Positions 33,001 through 45,000 of a stretch of 64,000 bases of DNA are shown here, one piece after another (the first letter of the stretch is position 1; the number at the start of each line of letters is the position of its first letter). The notes beneath the pieces were generated by a model. The model was not told where the DNA came from, did not search any database, and saw only the letters and a program-made list of their open reading frames with translations. The position numbers were made by a program, and so were the translations under genes. This DNA is from Lingula anatina (lineage: Eukaryota > Brachiopoda > Lingulata > Lingulida > Lingulidae), in NCBI RefSeq assembly GCF_001039355.2, contig NW_019775547.1, positions 455,726 to 519,725 of the forward strand, given 5' to 3'.

Positions 33001-36000
33001 AATTTGCCCTTGCTGCACCAGAAGATAATACAGTTGTCACAATCACTTTCCCAGCAAATAGTGGTGTCAGCCTTACATACGATGGACTTGCATATACAGG
33101 AGGTGAAACTTTGCAGGTGACACTCAATAGATATGAAACCTTCCAAGTACAGAGCACTTCAGGTGATCTCACGGGTACCCGCGTGTCTTCGAATAAAAAC
33201 ATTGCAATGTTCAGCGGCAACATCAGAACCAACGTAGGGAGTGGAATATCACGCGATCATTTGGTTGAACAGTTGCCTCCTGTGACGTCGTGGGGACAAG
33301 AATTCAATACTATTCCTATACCCGGACGCACAATCGGAGACCATTTCAGAATCATAGCCGGTCGCGACAACACTGTAGTTACAATTACAGGTCTTCCAAC
33401 AGTGACATTATCTAAAGCTGGGGATTTTGTTGCACTGAATATTTCTTCCGATAGCTACACCCACATTGTTGCCAATAAGCCAATCCTTGTGGCGCAAATA
33501 GTTAAGAGCCAAGTCAGTGCCACAACGGCTGAGGTGGCAGATCCCGCCATGATCCTAATCCCACCTGTAGAGCAGTATGCCACACGTTACCTTTTTGCCA
33601 CTCCCAAATACTCGGGTGGCGTAGTAGGGGGAGATTATACTAACTACTTCATGATCATGGTAGCAGACAACCAAAAGGACGGTCTTAGATTAGATGGCTC
33701 CAGTTTGCCAAACCCAACTTGGGTAACAGTACCTGGAACTAGTTACGCTGGCACGGCTGTCAACGTCGGCGATGGACAGCATGTGTTAGAACATGTCACA
33801 GGGAATGTCCCATTCATGGGCTTGCTGTATGGAACTGCAGATAGAGAAACCTATGGCTTCCCAGTAGGAATGTTGTTGGCTAAATTGCAACCGGTGAGTA
33901 CAGGTATATGTACACACTATACAGATAAGACCACTTACAGTTTTTAGAATACATTTAATCCGAACTCCTGAGATACATACATAAATTTTACTTTAAAAAG
34001 TAGTGTAATAGGAATAAAAAGTACTTTGTTAACCAAACTCAATTCAAAACCATCATTTTGAGAAACTGGTTAATAAAAGTAAATCGTTATCTCATACAGG
34101 CATGTGATAAACCGGCACAAACACCAGGCGATGGTCTGGACAACGACTGCGATGGAACTATTGACGAGGAGAAATGCAACGGCCAAGGTATGTTGACAAT
34201 GGAAGTGTATTGAAAACGCGTAATCAAGACAAAAACATTGAAACATGTTCAAATATTAGAATTTATGCTAGTGAGTAATTAAAAAATTGATATTCTGTTG
34301 AATGAGGCAACTATTCAGGCACGGCCTTGGCAGTATCAAACGTCCAATTTGAAAGATAAATTATAAAGTTATAAGTTTCAAACATTTGCATCCTTTATTT
34401 ATCAATTTCATTTGAATTTGACATCAGTTTGTTTTTTTCTAACAGATGAGGACGGAGATGGGCTAATTGACGAAGATTGCCAAGGTAAATTTAAAATGTA
34501 TTTACATTAGCTGCTTTAAAAACAGAACAAAAAGAAGAAAGACAGTCATAAACAATTGTGGTATGAAAAATTAGTTTTGTTCACGTTTCATATTGCATTT
34601 TAGGCATCCAAGATACTGGAGGCCGTGAGTTCTTGGTTATGTACATGGCTAACATAGTGGAGGCCCCACAAAACTTCCCACTTGAACTTTTCATTACTAC
34701 GTCTCACAACGTACCAGTAAATGTGAACATCACTACACCGAGATGGAACAACCCATCTTTGTCCCTTCAAGCCACCATCAACCCAAGGGAGGTTCAGAAA
34801 TTCAACCTTTCCCATACACTGCGCATGGACGGCACCAGCATGTCCACTAAAGCAGTCCTCATCGAATCCGACTTTGAAATTGTTGTCTACGGTGTAAACA
34901 AAGAGCTTTTCTCCGATGATGCCTTCCTGGCCATACCGGTGGATTCTTTGGGCACCGATTATTACACTATTTCCTATTCCCCACCAGAGATTATGACCGA
35001 GTTTGGAATTGTTGGTATTTACAACAATACAGAGGTTACTATCGTGTTTCCATCCCCAGCGGATGTTCCTGTTAGTGTTACGTATGGTGGTGTTACCTAT
35101 AGTAATGGTCAGACGCTGCGCCTGAATATGAACAGGTATGATACATTCCAAGCACAAAGTGCGGGTGATCTTACAGGTACCAGAATCCTATCCAGTCAGA
35201 AGGTTGCCGTGTTTAGCGGAAATGTCAGAACGAACATCGGTGCTGGCACCAAGTCTCGTGACCATCTCGTAGAACAGATCCCTCCAGTGCAATCTTGGGG
35301 AAAAGAATTTGCTACGGTGCCAATCCCTGGCAGAACAACTGGAGACATTTTCAGAATAGTAGCTTCAAAGGCCAATACTCAAGTGACCACAACTCGTGGA
35401 AACCCAGCAGTCACAGAAACGTTCACTGTGAACAGAGGTGAATACCTTCAGCTCCGCATCCCATCAACTGACTACATGCACATCATGGCTAGTGAGCCAG
35501 TTCTCGTTACACAGTTTGTATACAGCCAAGAGAGTGAAAGTACCCAAGAGGTTGCTGACCCATCCATGATAATCATCCCTCCCGTTGAACAGTATGCTTT
35601 CGAATATAACTTTGCAACTACAGAATACAGTGGAGGCGTAACCGGCGGAGATTACAGACATTTCTTTATGCTGGTTGTTGATAATGCCAATAAGGATGGG
35701 TTTACACTGGACGGAGCACCCCTTTCATCAAACAGAGCCCTGATATGGAACCCCATTGGCAACACCAATTATATGGGAACCGTGTTTGAAGTACCTGGAG
35801 GTGCCCATACAATGAGACATACAACTGGCACTGTGTCCTTTATGGGGTTGTTGTATGGAACTGCAGACAGAGAGAGCTACGGATTCCCTATCGGAATGAA
35901 TCTAGGGTCTATTCAGCCAGTAAGTGAGGACAAATTCAGTATAAATCTTTCGAGATACAGAATAGATTGTTAAGGTTGAATTTAATTACTGATGGAAATT

Positions 36001-39000
36001 TATTGAAAACTTTTGTTTTACTCTCAGATTATTTCCCACGTAACTGTTTGGCAAGTTATTGTTCTTCATTGAATTGCAGACCTGCAATCAACCAGCCCAA
36101 AGACCCGGTGATGGTATAGATAATGACTGTGATAATTTGATTGATGAAGAGGATTGTGATGGCATTGGTAGGTTTATCTGAATGGACAACTGTGTCGAGA
36201 AAATTTATTATCAACAACCTATTTCATACTTCAATTTTTTCTTTTCCTTTTTTTAAATTTAACGATGTTCATGTAGTCAGTTTTAAATTGGCACATACAA
36301 AATGCTTACTGACAATGTCTCTTTTCATTTTCAGACGACGACTCGGATGGCTTGATAGATGAAGATTGTCAAGGTAATATCAACTGTTTTTCCTTAATCT
36401 TAGTTTTTTTTTAGAACATAAAACGATGATTAGCTTTATCGGTACTCTTCGTATGTTTACAGTTTATCAATATATAACACCTTTTCGTATACATGTAGGT
36501 ATCCAAGATACTGGAGGCCGTGAGTTCTTGGTTATGTACATGGCTAACATAGTGGAGGCCCCACAAAACTTCCCACTTGAACTCTTCATTACTACGTCTC
36601 ACAACGTACCAGTAAACGTAAACATCACTACACCGAGATGGAACAACCCATCTTTGTCCCTTCAAGCCACCATCAACCCAAGGGAGGTTCAGAAATTCAA
36701 CCTTTCACATACACTGCGCATGGACGGCACCAGCATGTCTACTAAAGCAGTCCTAATCGAATCCGACTTTGAGGTTGTTGTCTACGGTGTTAACAAAGAG
36801 CTTTTCTCCGATGATGCCTTCCTGGCCATACCAGTGGATTCTTTGGGCACCGATTATTACACTATTTCCTATTCCCCACCAGAGATAATGACAGAGTTTG
36901 GAATCGTTGGTATTTACAACAATACAGAGGTGACTATCGTGTTTCCATCCCCAGCGGATACTCCTGTTAGTGTTACGTATGATGGCGTTGCCTATGGTAA
37001 TGGTCAGACGCTGCGTCTGAATATGAACAGGTATGATACATTCCAAGCACAAAGTGTGGGTGATCTTACAGGTACCAGAATCCTATCCAGTCAGAAGGTT
37101 GCCGTGTTCAGCGGAAATGTCAGAACGAACATCGGTGCTGGCACCAAGTCTCGTGACCATCTCGTAGAACAGATCCCTCCAGTGCAATCTTGGGGAAAAG
37201 AATTTGCTACGGTGCCAATCCCTGGCAGAACAACTGGAGACATTTTCAGAATAGTAGCTTCAAAGGCCAATACTCAAGTGACCACAACTCGTGGAAACCC
37301 AGCAGTCACAGAAACGTTCACTGTGAACAGAGGTGAATACCTTCAGCTCCGCATCCCATCAACTGACTACATGCACATCATGGCCAGTGAGCCAGTTCTC
37401 GTTACACAGTTTGTATACAGCCAAGAGAGTGAAAGTACCCAGGAGGTTGCTGACCCATCCATGATAATCATTCCTCCCGTTGAACAGTATGCTTTCGAAT
37501 ATAACTTTGCAACTACAGAATACAGTGGAGGCGTAACCGGCGGAGATTACAGACATTTCTTTATGCTGGTTGTTGATAATGCCAATAAGGATGGGTTTAC
37601 ACTGGACGGAGCACCCCTTTCATCAAACAGAGCCCTGATATGGAACCCCATTGGCAACACCAATTATATGGGAACCGTGTTTGAAGTACCTGGAGGTGCC
37701 CATACAATGAGACATACAACTGGCACTGTGTCCTTTATGGGGTTGTTGTATGGAACTGCAGACAGAGAGAGCTACGGATTCCCCATCGGAATGAATCTAG
37801 GGTCTATTCAGCCAGTAAGTAAGATAAAATAGAGTTCAAATCCCTGAAGTAAAAGTTTGATAATCGACACCCTTGAATAAATTTGGTTAAAGCTTTTTAT
37901 AAGATTTTATTTACTAAAACCCTAATAAATAATCTATCATGTTCCTATTTGATAAAGGATTGTTTCTAATCGAATTACAGACATGCAGTCAACCAGCCCA
38001 AACACCCGGTGATGGTATTGACAATGACTGTGATAATGTGATTGATGAAGAGGAATGCAATGGCATTGGTAGGTTTGTCTGAATGGACAATGATGCCGAG
38101 ATGATTTATTATCAACAGCCTATTACATACGTCAGTTTTCTGTTACTTTTTTCTCAAACAAAGTTGATGTAGTCATTTCGAATGGGCACATACAAAAGAC
38201 CTACTAAAAGTGTATCTGTTCGTTTTCAGATGACGACTCGGATGGCTTGATAGATGAAGATTGTCAAGGTAATATCAATTGTTTTTTTTTCTTTAATTAT
38301 AGTTTCATTTTTTTGGTAGAACATATAAGGTTGATTAGATTTCTTAATACTCTTTACATGCCTACAGTTTATCATTAAAAGTAATGCTTTTTCTTTAAGG
38401 TATCCAAGATACTGGAGGCCGTGAGTTCTTGGTTATGTACATGGCTAACATAGTGGAGAACCCTCAAAACTTCCCGCTTGAACTTTTCATTACCACGTCT
38501 CACAACGTACCAGTAAATGTGAACATCACTACGCCGAGATGGAACAACCCATCTGTGTCATTTCAAGCCACCATCAACCCAAGGGAGGTCCAAAAATTTA
38601 ACCTCTCACATACACTGCGCATGGATGGCACAAGCATGTCCACTAAAGCAGTTCTGATCGAATCTGACTTTGAGGTTGTTGTGTATGGTGTGAACAAAGA
38701 GCTTTTCTCCGATGATGCCTTCCTGGCCATACCAGTGGATTCTTTGGGAACCGATTATTACACCGTTTCCTATTCCCCACCAGAGATTATGACTGAGTTT
38801 GGAATCGTTGGTATTTACAACAATACAGAAGTGACTATCGAATTTCCATCCCCAGCGGATACTCCTGTTAGTGTTACGTATGATGGCGTGACTTATGGTA
38901 ATGGTCAGGCGCTGCGTTTGAATATGAACAGATATGATACATTCCAAGCACAAAGTGTGGGTGATCTTACAGGTACCAGAATCATGTCCAGTCAGAAGGT

Positions 39001-42000
39001 TGCCGTGTTCAGCGGAAATGTCAGAACGAACATCGGTGCTGGCACTAAATCTCGTGACCATCTCGTAGAACAGATCCCTCCAGTGCAATCTTGGGGAAAA
39101 GAATTTGCCACGGTGCCAATTCCTGGCAGGACAACCGGAGACATTTTCAGAATAGTAGCTTCAAATGCCAATACACAAGTGACCACAACTCGTGGAAACC
39201 CACCAGTCAATGAAACTCAAACTATAAATAGTGGTGAATACCTTCAGCTTCGCATCCCATCCACTGACTACATGCACATCATGGCTAGTGAGCCTGTTCT
39301 CGTTACACAGTTTGTATACAGCCAAGAGAGTGAAAGTACCCAAGAGGTTGCAGATCCGTCCATGGTCATCATTCCTCCTGTTGAACAATATGCCTTCGAA
39401 TATAACTTTGCCACTACAGAATACAGTGGAGGCGTAACCGGTGGAGACTACAGACATTACTTCCTACTTGTAAGTCCAGAGGCGAGTAAAGACGGTTTCC
39501 TACTCGATAATTCGACATTATCAACTGCAAAAGCACTCACCTGGAATCGAATAGGGAACAGCAACTACATGGGAACTGTTTTCGAGGTGGCCGGTGGAGC
39601 TCATACCATACGACACACTACAGGCACAGTATCCTTCATGGGCTTGCTATACGGATCTGCAGACAGAGAAAGCTACGCATTCCCCATCGGTATGAGATTA
39701 GCATCTCTGCTAACAACGGTAAGGTCCAAGTTCATTAAGCATCCCCCAACTTATTGTTTGCAGTTCCTGTTGTGATCTTTTGTGTTATTGCTGTGCACGG
39801 TCTTCAAACACGCATTTTTCAATGGCTTATTTTTGTTGCTTTCTTTGATGTCAGTTGTTTTTTTCTTTTGGTTATTGTCATTTTACATTAACTTTATCTG
39901 ATACATTGTTTCACAAAAAAAAAAAAAAAAAAATTGCCATCTCATTGAGAGTGGCTATGCCTTATGGTTGACATGATTATGAACTTTTGGATGTACTAGC
40001 AGTTAACATTTACTCTGGTCACTCTGGGATGTCAGTTCCAGTATTTTTGTGAAACAATCGCTATATATCAACACACTGGGAGCTTATTGCTTCAGTGTGG
40101 GAGCAACGTTGTGTTTGTAAATTTGAATGTTCAAGCCCCATGTGAAAGATTTCTTTGCTTCACTTACTATAACAACAATAACAATAACGCTTAACTGGGG
40201 TTTGTTGCTGGTGTTGCTTTATTGACTGTTTCATAATTGGCCACTGTTTGATGTTGTTTTTCAATAGAGCACGGTGGCGCCTGGGGTGACAACTACAACG
40301 ACCACAACAATAACTCCTCCAACTTCCCTCACAACTACAACACCCACTACTTCAACTGCTACTAATACTACGCCATCGTCTACAACCAAAACTACTGCTG
40401 CTACAATTACTTCGGCCTCTACCACCACAACCCCGACTACAACTACTACAGCTCCTACAACTGTCACTTCCACTACTACTCCTACCCCTACCCCTACAAC
40501 TACCACTGACATTCTAACCACTGTAACCAGAATCCCAACTACCACAACCCCGACTACTACTTCACAAACATCCACCACGATCGCAATTAATACCACAACA
40601 GCACCTTTCATAACAACAGAGATAACAACGGTAAGTCTCATAGGGAGTTCAGCTTCCTTCCATTTACATTCTAACCTCTTCACAGCTACCTAATTAACAC
40701 TATAAGAAATTTGACCTTTAGAAGGGCTTTTCACATTTCGTATATTCTGAAATTGTGTATTTTTAGGAACAATGCGATTTTCAACTATTTTTAAGCGATA
40801 ATTTTGAATTTGATGCAATGAATTATCGACAAAAGTAACGCCTTAAAAAAATTATATACGTCGCAAAGGTTTTGAGAACTGCATCCAATCTGTTGATGCT
40901 CATGTTGATGTCTAGTTTCAATTTTGTTTGAACATTTTAGCCGTCAACTACAGCTGCGCCAGTCACTACCTCAACATTGCCGACTTCAACAACGACGCAG
41001 GTATGTTATACTTTTTAAACAAAGATAGTTTAGGTTGTATTGTGGTTTTACCCTCGCAAAATGTTGTTTGACTTTAAATCCATTTAATATATCATCGCCG
41101 TTAGATGTACCTAAAAGATGAAAGAGGTAATAGTGCTTAATGTGTGTGATATTTTAAGGCATCGCATCCGTCACTCTCTTTCAGCCAACAACAACGACCA
41201 CTACTACAGTTTCAACCACCACTACTGCATCAACTACGACAACAACGACTCAGGTGAGAATACTATGATAGTTCAGTATTTCGATGAGAAAGTGTTGAAA
41301 CTTCTTTAGACGTAACAGCAATACTTATCGGCATGTTAAGAAAAATGAAGTACCAAAAACAAAGTATTTTGAAATTGCCTTGCTGTAAGTCAAAACATTT
41401 CTTGCCATTTTAGCCTACCACTACTACCACGACCGTTGCAACCACTACGGCTATCCCATCGACGACGACACCGGTAAAAATTTTCATATATCATCATTTT
41501 AATTAGATTTTATGAAGATGTTGAGATCATTTGAAATGTCATATAATAATGATATTATGCACTTTGAAACTAAATTTATATACAACATAAGTGTAGCATA
41601 CCCTTTTACTTTTGTATGCTCGTGCATTTAATTATGCAATTTTTGTTTTTCAAAAATGGCACCGGCATTAAATTTGTACATTTTATTGAACATCTTCTCC
41701 AGGCCTGTGCAGCACCTGCCATGGTACCGGGTGATGGGGTTGATAACGACTGCGACACCTCGGTAGATGAAGAAGAATGCGATGGAATCGGTGATTACAT
41801 TCTCTTTAGTCTTTTCTAAAAAAATTCTGGATTCATGTTTTTCATATCTTACTAGAAATTCTGCTGTCAATGGTTCCATGAGTTAAGAATCATAGTATAA
41901 CTAATAGGAAAAGTAATGAATCCGGTCAAAAGAATGGCATTTGATACGTTATATCAAATATCTCAATAGAAGCATTTGGTGACTTAAAATTTGCTTTGTC

Positions 42001-45000
42001 TGTAGATAATGATGGTGACGGGAAAGTAGATGAAGATTGCAGGGAGTTCCAGGACACAGGTGGTAAAGAATTCTTCATTGTCTACATGGACAATGTTGTT
42101 GAAAACGAGCAAGGCTTTGACTTGGAACTGTTCATCACGTCATCCTACAACATCCCTGTCCAGGTAAACGTCACCTCACCAAAATGGACACAGCCTTATG
42201 TGTCCATTTCGGACACCATTAGCCCTCAGGAGGTGAAGAAGTTCAGCTTCTCCAAGGATCTGCGCCAGAAAGGAACTGGCATGTCCACTAAAGCCATACA
42301 TGTCAGTGCAAGCAGTGCCGTGGTCGTTTATGGTGTCAACAAGGAGCTGTTTTCGGACGACGCTTTCTTAGCTTTGCCTGTAGACACCCTGGGAAGGGAG
42401 TATTACACCGTCTCCTACTCTCCTCCTAATATCGCCACTCAGTTTGCTATAGTTGGCGTGTTCGACGGCACTGAGGTGGTTATTCGTTTCCCCAATCCTT
42501 CGGGACCCCCTGTCAGTGTTGACTACAATGGTAATACATACACTAATGGCCAGACTCTCCGTATGACCATGAACAAGTATGACACTTTCCAAGCCCAGAG
42601 TGTAGGTGATTTATCCGGCACCCGCATCACCGCCAGCCGCAAGATATCCGTGTTCAGTGGGAACGTAAGAGCGAATATCGGCGCTGGAACCTCCTCCCGC
42701 GATCATCTAGTAGAGCAGCTTCCGCCTACCGCCTCCTGGGGCAAGCATTTCATCACTGTCCCCACGCCAGGCCGTACGACAGGCGATGTTTACCGAATAG
42801 TTGCCACCAGACCCAACACCCAAGTCGCCATTGCTAATACCACGGCCACCGTTACCTACACGCTGGCTGCAAGCGATGTCCTAGAGGTGACCATTCCTTC
42901 CACTTCCCACACCAGTGTCACTGCCTCTGAGCCCATTCTGGTGACCCAATTCGTGTACAGCCAATACTCGCCCGATGAACCAGCCGATCCATCTATGATA
43001 GTGGTACCACCCACAGAACAGTATGCTTATGAATATAACTTTGCAACGACCACATACTCTGGGGGAGTCTCCGGCGGCGACTACACCAACTACGTCATGG
43101 TCGTCATAAAGGATGCGGACAAAGATGGCCTGCTCCTGAACGATGTACCTCTGAATCAAGCGAGATCCCTCACGTGGTCCCCCGTGGCATCCACCGAGTA
43201 CGTTGCCACCAATTTTACCGTGCCACAGGGAGCTTACAGACTGCGACACTCCACTGGTGCAGTTACATTCATGGGTATCCTGTTTGGTTCGGCCGACAGA
43301 GAAAGTTACGGTTTCCCTATTGGAATGAGACTTGCTGCTATTCAAACTGTACGTGTATTTTTTTTTTTTTTACAATTACGATGTCTAAGCTATTTTTTCA
43401 GTAGTTCTACACATTTCCCTCGTTTACTTTAATATATATTTGTATTGAATTTTATTATTTTTGTGCACAGTATGGATTATAACAACATAGTAGAATGTAA
43501 TAGGGCCTATTTGATGTACACAAAAATGCATTTTTCATTTAGCACACAATTCTTGCTCTTCTTGTGATAAAACGAACTTAAGAAGAGAAATGCAAAACAA
43601 GATTAACCGTTTTTTCACTTGAATTTCCGAGCAGGTGTGCGTTCCCTCCACTATGACACCTGGTGACGCCGTAGACAACGACTGTGACGGAGCCGCAGAC
43701 GAGGAAATCTGTAACAGAATAGGTAAAAATGATGGACTATTAGAGACCCCCCCCCCCCCCCCACCTCCGTGAACTCCGCTCAACGTTAAACTCACGATCA
43801 AAAACGTTTCTTTTTTCACTGTCATCCTTTCTATTTGAAAACCAATTAAATATGACCATTATTATTGACTTTCGAAGTCAAAATATTCCTATTCCTCTAA
43901 CCGATTTCACTTGGATCTCCTAAGCTGAAGAATGTTTAATTTTAGTGGGGTATACGCCTACCTCTTTTTTAGCACTGGTAATTCAACTGCCATGATTCTT
44001 TTTCGTTGCAGCTTTATACGATGTGATTTTTAATAGCATGAAACATAGTTTAAAGGGATGAATCCTTGGTGCGATTATAATTTTTCTTTTATTCAAAGCA
44101 TGGGGGCTTCTATCTTATTTATATTATAATACATGTATATATAACCCTTGCACTAACAAGGTAATGCGACAAAGAAGACAAAAAATGCAGTGCGCTCTAA
44201 AATGACATGGAGGCATACCTGTATAATGAGTTAATTTACCCCTTTATGTTTAACTTTGAATATCTAAACAACTTAATCTTATATTTATTATAATAATTGG
44301 CAACAAAGATGCATTATTACTTTAACACGCTTGACTTTTTATCTGTTTTTAGACGACGACAGCGATGGTTTAATTGATGAAGATTGCTCAGGTAAGATTA
44401 AAAAAATGCTTGGTGCGAAGTGCCTTTGTGTTTTCATTGACTTCATTCATCAAATTAGCCGTTTTTCGTATAATTACGTATAATTTTGACTTTTAGCCTA
44501 TGACATTTATTATGGAGGTTAACAAGTATTACATAACCGTGCCAAAGGCGCATGTGCACCCACTTTTAAAAGTGTTATAGCGCACATACATGTAGATGTC
44601 CAGTTCACCAATGCACCGTGTTATTACAAAACAAGTCAATATGAGATAACAATTAATGACACCCCCACCCTCTCTGAAGTATGTCGTTAACAATGATATC
44701 GTAATTCAAAGGATGGTCCTCCGGCATACCTGGTTAAGGGCGTGATCTTTGACTTGCTTTTGTATACGGCTATTATATTACTCCTAGCACTGTCATGCTA
44801 TTGTCGTGAGTGAATAGTAAGACACCAGTGAATAGCCGATTGCGATGAGATAGATTGGATTTCAAAGTCTTAAATGCACCTTATTAAACGTTGATCATTC
44901 CCTTAGTGACATTTCCCTGAGCTGAACATCATGTCGCGGTCATGTTTGCTTATATATGTTATAATTTTTGACATGTTTTTGATTTTAGCTGCCCAGGATA

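Larger units (their letters stand above)
28682..35011 (+). repeat. Near-identical 3.16-kb direct duplication joined by a single N
   Basis: Unit 1 is 28682-31841 and unit 2 is 31845-35011. They match through exons and introns alike, with scattered substitutions, small indels and a 15-nt length difference in the Thr-rich exon. The join (N at 31842) lies in the middle of two different IgGFc exons and shifts the frame. It is best read as two alleles assembled in tandem. A real duplication with an unsized gap is the alternative. Confidence 0.9.
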
